A stretch of 64,000 nt of DNA from Streptomyces sp. NBC_00683. Its GTDB lineage: Bacteria > Actinomycetota > Actinomycetes > Streptomycetales > Streptomycetaceae. Positions within the stretch are counted from its first letter, which is position 1. The number at the start of each line of letters is the position of its first letter. The notes below the pieces were generated by a model. That model worked only from the letters and a program-made list of their open reading frames with translations. It did not search any database and had not been told where the DNA came from. Both the position numbers and the translations under genes were made by a program. Positions 25,726 to 34,504 of the stretch are shown in pieces. The stretch spans positions 6,014,001-6,078,000 of the forward strand of contig NZ_CP109013.1 in assembly GCF_036226745.1 (NCBI RefSeq), given 5' to 3'.

Positions 25726-27714
25726 ATGTCTGAACCGTCCCCCTCCGCCGCCCCTCTCCTGGCGCGCCTCCTCGACCTGCTGGCCGACGACGCCCCCGCC
25801 GAGGAGCTCGGCGTCGTCACCTCGGAGGCCAGGGCCGCCGGGGTGCCCGCCGCCGAACTGGCCGAGGTGGAGCGGGCGGCCGCGACCGCACTGCGGATCA
25901 GGGGAGTCCTGCGCCAGCACCGGCGCCGGGAACTCCAGCTCACCGCCCTCTTCGACACCGCCGGCGACCTGGCGGCCTCCCGGGACCTGGACGATGTGCT
26001 GAAGGCCATCGTGCGGCGGGCCAGGATGCTGCTGGGCACCGACACCGCCTACCTCACGCTCCCCGACGAGGAGGCGGGGGACACCTACATGCGGGTCACC
26101 GACGGATCGGTGTCCGTCCTCTTCCAGCGGCTGCGCCTCGAACTGGGCGAGGGCCTCGGCGGACTCGTGGCGCAGACCGCGAGCCCGTACGCCACCCCCG
26201 ACTACCGCACCGACGACCGCTTCCGCCACACCCACAACATCAACGCCGGGGTGCTCGACGAAGGGCTCGTCGCGATCCTGGGAGTGCCCCTGCTGCTCGG
26301 CTCCAGCCGTGGCGGTACGGGAAAGGTCATCGGCGTCCTCTTCGCCGCCGACCGGGCCCCCCGCGTCTTCAGTCCCGAGGAGGTGGCCCTGCTGTGCTCG
26401 CTCGCCGCCCACGCCGCGATCGCGATCGACACCGCCCGGGCGCTGGACGACACCAGATCGGCCCTCGCCGAACTCGCCGGGGCGAACGCGGAACTCGCCG
26501 AGGCCAACGCCGCCGTACGCGCCCACTCGGCCGCCATGCAACGGGCCGAGGAGGCCCACGACCGGCTCACCGACCTGGTGCTGCGCGGGGGCGACGTCAA
26601 GGATGTCGCCGCGTCCGTGGCGGGGCTGCTGGACAGCGCCCTGACCATTCACGATCCGGTCGGGCGGCCGCTGGCGGCCGTATCACCGCAGGGCGGGGTG
26701 TTCGCCGTCGACAGCATGGACGCGGGCTGGCTCGCCGGGACCGCGGAGGAGTCCCGGAACGGGGGGCGCGCGGTGCACCGCGACGGGCGGTGGATCTGCG
26801 CCGTGCTCGCCGGGCAGGAACTCCTGGCCAGTCTGGTGCTGCACAGGCCCGACCGCCTCGACGACTCCGACCGGCGGCTCTTCGAACGCGCCGCTGTCGT
26901 CACCGGTCTGCTCCTGCTGCTGCGCCGCACGGTCGCCGAGACCGAGAACCGGATACGCGGCGAGCTGATCAGTGATCTGCTCAGCGACCCGGAGCGCGAC
27001 CCGGCGGGACTCGCCGAGCGGGGCAGACGGCTCGGCATCGATCTGGACCGGCCGCATCTGCTGCTGGTGGCGGAGGCGGCGGCCCGGGAGAAGCTCGGAG
27101 GCGCGGCGATGCGGTACCTGTTCGGCGGCGACATCCACGGAGTGAGTGCCGAACACGCGGGCACGGTAGTGCTGTTGATCGACTGCGACGGCCGGACACC
27201 GATGTCCGCCGCGGCCGCGGGCGAGGCCGCGCGGGCGGCGGCCACGCAGCTCGGGCACCTCGTCCAGGCACCCGTCACCGTCGCGGGCACAGGGCCCGCC
27301 CGGGGCCCGCGCGAACTGGCCGCCGCCCATGCGGAGGCCGCGCGCTGTCTGCGGGCGATGCGGGTGCTGGGGCGTGCGGGCGAGGGCGCCTGTGTCGACG
27401 AACTCGGCTTCCTCGGTGTGGTGCTGGGCAACGCGAAGGACGTGGACGGCTTCGTCACGGCGGTGCTGGGCCCGCTGCTGCGGTACGACGAGCGGCGCGG
27501 CACGCACCTGGTCCGGACGCTCAGGGCGTACTTCGCCGCGGGCGGCAGCCTCATCCGGGCCAAGGACGAGCTGCACGTCCATGTGAACACGGTGGTGCAG
27601 CGGCTGGACCGGATCCAGGTGCTGCTGGGCCGCGACTGGAACGAGCCGGACCGGGCGCTGGAGCTTCAGCTGGCGCTGCGGCTGCAACTGCTGTCGGGCG
27701 GCCGGGACGAGTGA
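25726..27714 (+). CDS. GAF-domain PucR-type transcriptional regulator
   Basis: 662 residues. An N-terminal helical region is followed by a GAF domain at about 80-235 (LDDVLKAIVRRARMLLGTDT and EGLVAILGVPLLLG). A coiled-coil-like Ala/Glu stretch (AELAGANAELAEANAAVRAH) comes next, then a PucR/CdaR regulatory region and the C-terminal HTH_30 (LVRTLRAYFAAGGSLIRAKD, LHVHVNTVVQRLDRIQVLLG). It sits 36 bases after 3-hydroxybutyrate dehydrogenase in the same direction, so it probably controls use of hydroxybutyrate or a related acid. The ligand is unknown. Confidence 0.88.
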   Translation: MSEPSPSAAPLLARLLDLLADDAPAEELGVVTSEARAAGVPAAELAEVERAAATALRIRGVLRQHRRRELQLTALFDTAGDLAASRDLDDVLKAIVRRARMLLGTDTAYLTLPDEEAGDTYMRVTDGSVSVLFQRLRLELGEGLGGLVAQTASPYATPDYRTDDRFRHTHNINAGVLDEGLVAILGVPLLLGSSRGGTGKVIGVLFAADRAPRVFSPEEVALLCSLAAHAAIAIDTARALDDTRSALAELAGANAELAEANAAVRAHSAAMQRAEEAHDRLTDLVLRGGDVKDVAASVAGLLDSALTIHDPVGRPLAAVSPQGGVFAVDSMDAGWLAGTAEESRNGGRAVHRDGRWICAVLAGQELLASLVLHRPDRLDDSDRRLFERAAVVTGLLLLLRRTVAETENRIRGELISDLLSDPERDPAGLAERGRRLGIDLDRPHLLLVAEAAAREKLGGAAMRYLFGGDIHGVSAEHAGTVVLLIDCDGRTPMSAAAAGEAARAAATQLGHLVQAPVTVAGTGPARGPRELAAAHAEAARCLRAMRVLGRAGEGACVDELGFLGVVLGNAKDVDGFVTAVLGPLLRYDERRGTHLVRTLRAYFAAGGSLIRAKDELHVHVNTVVQRLDRIQVLLGRDWNEPDRALELQLALRLQLLSGGRDE

Positions 27715-27744
27715 TCCGGGCCGCCCGGGGTGCGGGTCCTGCTC

Positions 27745-28647
27745 TCAGCCGCCTTGCCTCTCCGGTCCGCAGGCCGCCAGCAGAGTCTCGGTGATCCGGG
27801 TGGCTCCCGGCTCGCCCGTGAGCACCGTGTAGTGGTTGACGCCGTCGATCCGTACCGCCCGTACCCCTGTGCCGGAGAGGCCCGCCGCCGCCAGTCGCGT
27901 CTCGTCGTACAGGCCCTGCTCCTCGTTCATCAGGCCGCGCTCCGCCCACAACAGCGTGGCGGGCTCCTGGAGTTTGCGCACCGCCGACAGCACCTCGTCC
28001 TCGAACAGGCCCATGCCGTCCGTGCGGACCGCCTCCAGCCGGCAGCCGGAGCGCAGCGCGGGCTCCTCGCCCGTCAGGTCGCGCTGGATGTACGCGTCCA
28101 CCTCCGGCGACCAGGCATCCGACCGGAACGCCGGGTGGGCCTGCCAGAAGGCCCGGTACGCGGCACGGTCGGTGAACGTCATCGACAGCCGGTCCATGGC
28201 CGGGCCGATCACGGCCGTCAGCAGTTCGTCCGCGGACAGGTGCGTGGGGGCGGGGAAGCCGAATCCGCCGTCCACAAGCACCAGCGGACCGAAGCGGCCC
28301 GGGTGCCGCACGGCGGCCAGCGCCGCCACGAACGCGCCCATCGAGTGGCCGGCCAGCACCACCCGGCCGGGGCCGAGCGCCCCGGCCAGTGCGGCGGCGT
28401 CGTCCGCGTGCGCGGCGATGCCGTACGGGCCGGGCAGCGCGGCGCTCGCGCCGCGGCCGCGCAGATCGGGGGCGACCAGGGTGGCGCGGCCCGCGAGCAC
28501 CCCCGCCACGGCGCCCCAGGAGAGCGCGTTGGCGGTGATGCCGTGCAGGGCCACGATCACCGGCGCGCCGGGGTCCCGGGCGGGCCAGCGCAGCGCCGCC
28601 AGTTCGCCGCCGGTCACGGGGACACGTATCTCCTCGTACGGTGTCAC
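27745..28647 (-). CDS. alpha/beta-hydrolase coupled to a HAAT-type ABC operon
   Basis: 300 residues. The alpha/beta-hydrolase core shows VIVALHGITANALSW (oxyanion loop), GHSMGAFVAALA with the nucleophile Ser near residue 100, and a C-terminal GVNHYTVL with the probable catalytic His. ATG 28647 overlaps the stop of the upstream permease (ATGA), so it is the last gene of the LIV-type transporter operon. This suggests that the imported compound is an ester, amide or lactone cleaved in the cytosol; the actual substrate is not known. Confidence 0.83.
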   Translation of the reverse strand: MTPYEEIRVPVTGGELAALRWPARDPGAPVIVALHGITANALSWGAVAGVLAGRATLVAPDLRGRGASAALPGPYGIAAHADDAAALAGALGPGRVVLAGHSMGAFVAALAAVRHPGRFGPLVLVDGGFGFPAPTHLSADELLTAVIGPAMDRLSMTFTDRAAYRAFWQAHPAFRSDAWSPEVDAYIQRDLTGEEPALRSGCRLEAVRTDGMGLFEDEVLSAVRKLQEPATLLWAERGLMNEEQGLYDETRLAAAGLSGTGVRAVRIDGVNHYTVLTGEPGATRITETLLAACGPERQGG

Positions 28648-29750
28648 GGGTTCTCCTTACGGGGTCGGCGCAGACGGGACGGCAGGCGGGCCAGGCCGCC
28701 GGGCAGCAGGTGTACCACGGCCACGAACAGCACCCCGAGCAGGAACAGCGGCTGGGAGAGCGGCACCCGCAGCACGGCGGGCAGTTCGGCGACCGCTCCC
28801 GAGCCGGCGAGGTCGCCGAGCCGGTGGTCCGCCCAGGTGTAGAGGATGCCGCCGACCATCGGCCCCCAGCGGGTGCCGGATCCGCCCAGGACCACCATCA
28901 CCAGCAGCGAGAGCGTGAAGTCGGAGGTGGTCGTCTGCGGGGTGGAGCCGCCGGTGAGCAGGAGGTGGACGAGGCCGCCGACCGCCGCCAGTGCTCCGGC
29001 CAGCACGAAGGCCGTCAGTTTGAACCCGTACGGCTTCAGGCCGAGGATCTCCACCCGGCGTTCGTTCTCCTTGATGCCTTCCCAGACCCGCCCGGTGGGG
29101 GAGCGGACCGCCCAGTGGACGACGCCGAGGGTGAGGACGAGGTAGGCGAGGGCGATCCAGTACAGGTTCGCGGTGTTGTCGATGCCGACCAGTGAGGACG
29201 GCAGCAGCTCCGCCGGGGCCGCCCGGCCCTCCTCGCCGCCGGTGAGACCGCCGGGGTTCCGGGAGACCAGGATCGAGCCGGCCTGGGCGAAGGCGAGCGT
29301 CACCATCGAGAAGCCGATGCCCGTGACCCGCAGGCTCACCGACCCCAGCACGAGGGCGAGCGCGATTCCGGAGCACAGCCCCAGCACCGCGGCGACGGCG
29401 AACGGCAGGCCCGCCTCCAGCAGGAACATGTTGGTGGCGTAGCTGCCCGCGGCGAAGTACAGCGCGTGCCCGAAGGAGAGCAGGCCCGTACGGCCGAGCA
29501 GCAGGTCGTAGCCCGTGGCCAGGGCTCCGAACAGCAGGCAGGTGGCGAGGAGTTGGAGACTTCCGGGGCTGCCGACCGGCCCGTCCAGCAGGCCGGGGAG
29601 GGGAAGCGCGCTGAACGGCGCGACGATCAGGACGACCAGCACGGCGACCGGCCACCGGCGCAGCAGCCGGGCGGCCCTCCCGGATGCCGGGGGCACGGTG
29701 AGTGCCGGCCCGCCGTCCGTACGGTCGGGTGTCTGGGTGGCGGTACTCAC
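28644..29750 (-). CDS. branched-chain-type ABC transporter permease (LivM)
   Basis: 368 residues, nine or so transmembrane segments. The conserved LivM block GYDLLLGRTGLLSFGHALYFA and the coupling-loop region VWEGIKENERRVEILGLKPYGFKL are present, as is VLGGSGTRWGPMVGG. GTG 29750 overlaps the LivH stop (GTGA). It is one of two permeases of a HAAT-family importer; such systems carry branched amino acids, amides, urea or aromatic acids. Confidence 0.9.
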   Translation of the reverse strand: MSTATQTPDRTDGGPALTVPPASGRAARLLRRWPVAVLVVLIVAPFSALPLPGLLDGPVGSPGSLQLLATCLLFGALATGYDLLLGRTGLLSFGHALYFAAGSYATNMFLLEAGLPFAVAAVLGLCSGIALALVLGSVSLRVTGIGFSMVTLAFAQAGSILVSRNPGGLTGGEEGRAAPAELLPSSLVGIDNTANLYWIALAYLVLTLGVVHWAVRSPTGRVWEGIKENERRVEILGLKPYGFKLTAFVLAGALAAVGGLVHLLLTGGSTPQTTTSDFTLSLLVMVVLGGSGTRWGPMVGGILYTWADHRLGDLAGSGAVAELPAVLRVPLSQPLFLLGVLFVAVVHLLPGGLARLPSRLRRPRKENP

Positions 29751-30634
29751 GCGAGCCTCCCGGTCAGTCCGCGCGGCCGGACGAGCAGCAGCGCGGCGAG
29801 CAGGACGACGACGGCCAGGTCGCCGAGGCCCGCTGCGGTGTAGTAGTTGGCGAACTGCTGGACCAGGCCGATGACCACGGCGGCCACTGCGGCACCGGTC
29901 ACCGACCCCATGCCTCCGGTGACCACCACGACGAACGCGAAGATCAGCAGCGAAGTGCCCTGACGGGGGTCGACCGAGCCGAAGTACAGCCCGCCGAGCG
30001 CCCCGCCGAGTGCGGCGGCGCAGCCACCGATCGCGAAGACGAGCGTGAACGCCCTGCGGACGTCGATGCCGAGCGCGGTCACCATCGCCCGGTCCTCCAC
30101 CCCGGCCCTGACGACCAGGCCGTGCCGGGTCCGGCCGAGGAAGAGGCGCAGCGCCACCAGGACGAGCACCGCCGCCGCGATCAGGACCAGCCGGTTGACC
30201 GGGACCTCGGCGCCCAGCAGCCCGAAGGTGCCGGACAGTGCCTGCGGTCCGGGGAAGGTCCGGGCGTCCGAACCCCAGATGCCCGACAGGAGGGCGGGGA
30301 CGGCGAGTCCCACACCGACCGTGGCGAGCACCTGCTCGCGCGGGCGGGTGTAGAGGGGGCGTACGACGGCCAGTTCGAGCAGCACGGCCGCGAGCGTGCC
30401 CACCGCCGTACCGAACAGCACCGCGAGGACGAAGCCCGGCCCGTCGGCGCCCGCACCGGGCAGATTCCCGGAGGCCGCCCACCAGGTGCCGTACGCACCG
30501 ATGGAAAGGAGCGCGCCGTGGGCGAAGTTGAGCACGTCCATCAGGCCGAAGATCAGCGAGAGCCCGGACGCGATGAGGAAGTAGAGCGCACCCAGACCGA
30601 GACCGGTCATGGTGAGCAGCACGATGGTGGACAT
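29747..30634 (-). CDS. branched-chain-type ABC transporter permease (LivH)
   Basis: 295 residues. It contains the LivH signature GLGALYFLIASGLSLIFGLM with NFAHGALLSIGAYGTW, and the coupling motif VRAGVEDRAMVTALGIDVRR. Start ATG 30634 shares its A with the LivF stop (TGATG). It is the partner of the LivM permease immediately downstream. Confidence 0.92.
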   Translation of the reverse strand: MSTIVLLTMTGLGLGALYFLIASGLSLIFGLMDVLNFAHGALLSIGAYGTWWAASGNLPGAGADGPGFVLAVLFGTAVGTLAAVLLELAVVRPLYTRPREQVLATVGVGLAVPALLSGIWGSDARTFPGPQALSGTFGLLGAEVPVNRLVLIAAAVLVLVALRLFLGRTRHGLVVRAGVEDRAMVTALGIDVRRAFTLVFAIGGCAAALGGALGGLYFGSVDPRQGTSLLIFAFVVVVTGGMGSVTGAAVAAVVIGLVQQFANYYTAAGLGDLAVVVLLAALLLVRPRGLTGRLA

Positions 30635-31383
30635 CAGGAATCCGCCTCCGCGGGGTGTGTGGTGAGCGGTCCCTGTCCGACGCCGAGCAGCCGGCGGGTC
30701 GCCTCCGCGTCGCCGAGCAGCCCGTCCGCCGTGCCCCGGTGGGCCGTCCGGCCGTCGGCGAGCACCACGCAGTGTTCGGCGAGGCGCCGTACGACGGCGA
30801 GGTTCTGCTCCACGAGCAGTACGGGCACGGCCTCCGCCGCCCGTTCCAGCACCCCGGCCACCTCGGTGACCACCTTCGGTGCCAGGCCCTTGGTGGGCTC
30901 GTCGGCGATGATCAGCCGGTTGCCGTTGAGCAGGGTCCGGCCGATGGCCACCATCTGCTGCTGGCCGCCGGACAAGGTTCCCGCCAACTGCCCCTGCCTG
31001 AGCTTCAGTTCGGGGAACAGCTCATGCACCAGGGAATAGGCGGGCTCGCCCGCGCCGCGGCGCTCGGCCAGCCGAAGATTCTCCGCCACGGTCAGTCCGG
31101 CGAAGATCCCACGGTCCTCGGGGGCGTATCCGATGCCCCGCCGGACCAGGGTGTGGGTGGGCATCGCCACGGTCTCCTCGCCGTCGAGCCGCACGCTCCC
31201 GGCGCGCGGGACGAGACCGAGGATGCCGCGCACGGTCGTGGTCTTCCCGGCGCCGTTGCGGCCGAGCAGCGCGGTCACCCCGTGGCGGGCCACGTCCAGG
31301 TCCACGCCGTGCAGGATGTGCCGGCCGCCGATGAGGACCCGCAGGTCCCGCACGGCGAGCAGCACCTTCGGGTCGGACGTCAC
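30634..31383 (-). CDS. branched-chain-type ABC transporter ATPase (LivF)
   Basis: 249 residues. Walker A GRNGAGKTTTVRGILG, Q-loop near IGYAPEDRGIFAGLTV, signature LSGGQQQMVAIGRTLL, Walker B RLIIADEPTKGL and the H-loop equivalent in LLVEQN typical of LivF. ATG 31383 overlaps the LivG stop (ATGA). Energises the HAAT importer. Confidence 0.93.
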   Translation of the reverse strand: MTSDPKVLLAVRDLRVLIGGRHILHGVDLDVARHGVTALLGRNGAGKTTTVRGILGLVPRAGSVRLDGEETVAMPTHTLVRRGIGYAPEDRGIFAGLTVAENLRLAERRGAGEPAYSLVHELFPELKLRQGQLAGTLSGGQQQMVAIGRTLLNGNRLIIADEPTKGLAPKVVTEVAGVLERAAEAVPVLLVEQNLAVVRRLAEHCVVLADGRTAHRGTADGLLGDAEATRRLLGVGQGPLTTHPAEADS

Positions 31384-32171
31384 AGCCCCTCCCCGAGATA
31401 CGCCTGCTGGACGACCGGGTCGGCGGTCACGGCCTGCGGGGTGTCCAGCGCCAGCAGCCGGCCGTGGTGCATCACGGCGAGCCGGTCGGCGAGGCCCAGC
31501 AGGACGTCCATGTGGTGCTCGACCATGAGGACGGTGCGGCCCTCGTCCCGGTGCAGGGTGCGGATCAACTCGGTGAGCGCCGGGACCTCCTCCGCGCTCA
31601 CCCCGGCCATCGGCTCGTCGAGCAGCATCAGCCGGGGCTCACCCACCAGCAGCACCGCCAGTTCCAGCTTGCGCTTCTCGCCGTGGGACAGCTCCGCGGC
31701 CGTCGCCCGGGCGCGGTGGCCGAGACCGGTGCGCTCCAGCACGCCGGTCACCTCGGCGGTGTACGGGGAAGCGCGCCGCCACAGGCGGTACGAGCCGCCG
31801 TGGCGCGCCTGTGCGGCCAGCCTGATGTGCTCGGCCACCGTCATCTGCGGCCAGAGGCTGGAGGTCTGGAACGTCCTGCCGATCCCGCGCCGGGCACGGG
31901 TGTGCACGGGCAGTCCCGTGATGTCCGCGCCGTCCAGCGAAAGGGTGCCCCCGGTCGGCGGGTTCAGCCCGCTGATCAGGTTGAACAGGGAGGTCTTTCC
32001 TGCTCCGTTGGGGCCGATGAAGGCAAGGAACTCGCCTTCACGGACGCTCAGCGTGATGTCCTGGAGGATGGTCGCCCCGCCGACGCTCCAGCCGAGCCCG
32101 TCCAGCCGGAGCACGGGAGCAGTCGTACGCGCTCCCTCGTCGTGCGCGGTGATGGCGCCGGGTGCCGTCAC
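31380..32171 (-). CDS. branched-chain-type ABC transporter ATPase (LivG)
   Basis: 263 residues. Walker A GPNGAGKTSLFNLISG, LivG-type RRGIGRTFQTSSLWPQMTV, signature LSHGEKRKLELAVLL, Walker B LMLLDEPMAG and H-loop LMVEHHMDVL. GTG 32171 begins 3 bases after the binding-protein stop. The second ATPase of the importer. Confidence 0.93.
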   Translation of the reverse strand: MTAPGAITAHDEGARTTAPVLRLDGLGWSVGGATILQDITLSVREGEFLAFIGPNGAGKTSLFNLISGLNPPTGGTLSLDGADITGLPVHTRARRGIGRTFQTSSLWPQMTVAEHIRLAAQARHGGSYRLWRRASPYTAEVTGVLERTGLGHRARATAAELSHGEKRKLELAVLLVGEPRLMLLDEPMAGVSAEEVPALTELIRTLHRDEGRTVLMVEHHMDVLLGLADRLAVMHHGRLLALDTPQAVTADPVVQQAYLGEGL

Positions 32172-32174
32172 CGC

Positions 32175-33404
32175 TCAGCCCGCCGAGGGCTTCGCGGGCG
32201 GTGCGACCGCGTCCTTGGGCTGCGTGCTCAGCAGCTCGGGTTCGGCGGCGGCGCCCTTGCCGTTCAGCCTGGCCACGAACATCGGCTGAATCAGCGCATG
32301 GTCCTCGGCGCGGATCTGCTCCTGGCCCTTCACACCGTCGAACGTCCAGCCCTCCAGGGCCTTCACCATGGCGGCGGTGTCGGTCGCGCTGCCCTCCTTG
32401 ACGGCCTGCACGATCATCTGCGCCGCGGTGAAACCGTCCGGGGTGAACAGGTCGGGGGTGCCGCCCGCCTTCGTGACCCCGTCGAGCATGGCCTTCTCCA
32501 CGGCGTTCCCGCCGCCCGCGCCGGGGAAGTAGTGCGCGAGGAAGGAGACCTTGGCCCCGGCGGCTCCGAAGACCGGGTACGAGGCCGTTCCCGCGAGTCC
32601 GGTGACGACCTTGCTCGCGGTCAGCACCCCCTGCTGGTCGAGGGCCGTCCACAGGGCGGGGGCGGTCGCCCCGGCCCAGGCGACGAAGACCAGATCGGGG
32701 CCTCCCGCCTTGACCTGCCGGGCGAACGGGGTCAGATCCGTGGCACTGGGCGGGGCCAGGACGGAGCCGACCGTCGCGCCCTTCGCGCCGAGCACCGCCT
32801 TGACCGCGGCGACATTGGCCTGGCCGAAGGTGGAGTCCTGAGCCAGGACGGTGACCTTCTTGCCCGCGGCGTCGCCGAGCATCGTGCCCGCGGTGAGGAT
32901 GTCCTGGTAGGACTGCCGGCCCGAGCGGAAGGTGTACTCGTTGATCCCGGTCACGGCATCCGTGGCGGCCGGGCCGTTCACGTACAGCACCTTGTTCTGG
33001 GCGGCCAGCGGGGCCATCTGGAGGGCGACGCCGGAGTCGGTGGTGCCGGCCAGCACCTTGTAGCCCTTGCCGATCAGGTTCTTCGCGGCCGAGACGGCCT
33101 TGCCGGGGTCGCCCGCGTCGTCCTGCTCGGTGACCTCGATGGTGTGACCGTCGACCTTGCCGGTGCCCCCGGTGGCGTGGTCGAGGCCCGCCATGAACCC
33201 GTCGCGGTACTGCTTCCCGTACGCGGCGAGCAGTCCGGTACGGGAGTAGACGAGGCCCACCTTGACGGCCTCGTCCTTGCCGGCGGAGGAGTCGCTGCCC
33301 GCCTGCCCCGCGGCGGTGCACCCCACCAGGAGCAGTCCGGCGGCCGCCAGCGTGGCCGCGGTCAGGGTTCTGTGCTGGACGGTGCCTACGGCTCTGCGAC
33401 GCAT
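32175..33404 (-). CDS. branched-chain-type substrate-binding lipoprotein (LivK/Peripla_BP_6)
   Basis: 409 residues. Lipoprotein signal with lipobox LVGC near residue 28, then a Ser/Ala spacer. The mature protein shows VKVGLVYSRTGLLAAYGKQYRDGF and NLIGKGYKVLAGTTDSGVAL, matching type I periplasmic binding proteins of the Leu/Ile/Val-amide family. GAGGAG precedes ATG 33404. It is the first gene of the operon SBP-LivG-LivF-LivH-LivM-hydrolase. The ligand is not deducible; amide or aromatic acid binders share this fold. Confidence 0.9.
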   Translation of the reverse strand: MRRRAVGTVQHRTLTAATLAAAGLLLVGCTAAGQAGSDSSAGKDEAVKVGLVYSRTGLLAAYGKQYRDGFMAGLDHATGGTGKVDGHTIEVTEQDDAGDPGKAVSAAKNLIGKGYKVLAGTTDSGVALQMAPLAAQNKVLYVNGPAATDAVTGINEYTFRSGRQSYQDILTAGTMLGDAAGKKVTVLAQDSTFGQANVAAVKAVLGAKGATVGSVLAPPSATDLTPFARQVKAGGPDLVFVAWAGATAPALWTALDQQGVLTASKVVTGLAGTASYPVFGAAGAKVSFLAHYFPGAGGGNAVEKAMLDGVTKAGGTPDLFTPDGFTAAQMIVQAVKEGSATDTAAMVKALEGWTFDGVKGQEQIRAEDHALIQPMFVARLNGKGAAAEPELLSTQPKDAVAPPAKPSAG

Positions 33405-33543
33405 GGGGACCGGCTCCTCGGCATGGTTCGGGTGATGTCGGCCGAACCGTATGAACACCGTGGCGCCGTCGATATGGTGCAGGGCACCTCACCTGGCGGG
33501 GGCACCGTGTGGGTGCCGTACATGGAAAGCCGGGCCGTGTCGC

Positions 33544-34164
33544 TCAGAGCCCGGCGGTTCCGGGTTCCGCGGCAGGCGGGCCGACCAGCCGGCACACCGT
33601 CTCGATGTCCCCCCTCACCTGCGCGATCGACGCCCGTCCCGAAAGCCAGGTGATCAGCGCCGAGTGCCAGGTGTGCTCGATGACGCGGACCACGGCCAAC
33701 TGCTCCTGGCTGGGGTCCTCCAGCCCCATCGCATCGACGACGATCGCCGTCGTCAGACGCGAGACGGCATCCACCTCCGTGCTCGCACTGCGGTCGGCGA
33801 AGGTCAGTGCCCGCACCATCGCGTCCGCCAGATTCGGTTCGCGCTGGAGCGCCCGGAAGGCCCGCATCAGGGTCTCGGCGACCCGCTCGGCGGCGTCGTC
33901 CCCGGCGGGCGGCCGCTTACGGAGCGTGAGCTGCAGATGCTGGAGCCGGTCCTGCATGACGGCGACCAGCAGATGGATCTTGGAGGGGAAGTAGCGGTAG
34001 AGCGTTCCCAGGGCGACCTCGGCGGCGTCCGCCACCTCGCGCATCTGCACGGCCTCGAAACCGCCCCGGCCGGCGAGCTGGGCGCCCGCCTGCAGAATGC
34101 GGCGGCGGCGTGCCTCCTGGCGTTCCGTCAGGGGAGGCGCTGCCGGTCCGGGTTCCGCTCTCAT
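33544..34164 (-). CDS. KstR-like TetR family regulator
   Basis: 206 residues. The HTH (QEARRRRILQAGAQLAGRGG, VQMREVADAAEVALGTLYRY, FPSKIHLLVAVM) and the C-terminal domain (AFRALQREPNLADAMVRALT, HTWHSALITWLSGRASIAQV) closely follow KstR-type proteins, which in actinobacteria control sterol/lipid genes. ATG 34164 follows GGGGA; the 58-codon extension upstream has no family similarity. It is transcribed toward the LIV operon (139-bp gap). A perfect TNNAACNNGTTNNA palindrome lies in its upstream region. The true ligand and regulon are unknown here. Confidence 0.85.
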   Translation of the reverse strand: MRAEPGPAAPPLTERQEARRRRILQAGAQLAGRGGFEAVQMREVADAAEVALGTLYRYFPSKIHLLVAVMQDRLQHLQLTLRKRPPAGDDAAERVAETLMRAFRALQREPNLADAMVRALTFADRSASTEVDAVSRLTTAIVVDAMGLEDPSQEQLAVVRVIEHTWHSALITWLSGRASIAQVRGDIETVCRLVGPPAAEPGTAGL

Positions 34165-34436
34165 CTGTCCCCATCCAAGGCTTCCGTCCGCACCGGAGGG
34201 CGGCACCGCTGGTTCGCACCGCGGCTCCGCGGCGTGGACCGGCGCCGCTGCCCGCGCCGCTGACCTGCGAAGCCGGTCGGTCCGCGGGGAAGGGAACCGG
34301 TTCCCTTCCCCGGCGGGCACCGGCCCCCGGGGGCGCACAGCATGCCAGGGCGCCCGCCGTGGCGCGAATCACCTGATCCGGCCGTCACGCCGACGCTACC
34401 TGCCGGTAGATTCGGTGCTTGTTGAACGAACGAGTC

Positions 34437-34450
34437 TGAAACTTGTTCTA
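34437..34450. promoter_or_regulatory. KstR-type operator palindrome
   Basis: TGAAACTTGTTCTA fits the published KstR consensus TNNAACNNGTTNNA exactly. It lies 55 bases before the glycosyltransferase start and 273 bases before the KstR-like gene, in a 340-base gap otherwise without a gene. The gap also contains GTTGAACGAACGAG just to the left, possibly a second half-site. Confidence 0.6.
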
Positions 34451-34504
34451 GATTAACGCGACCGGTTACGCTCCGGCGAAAACGCAGTGAGAAGGGGGCC
34501 GAGT

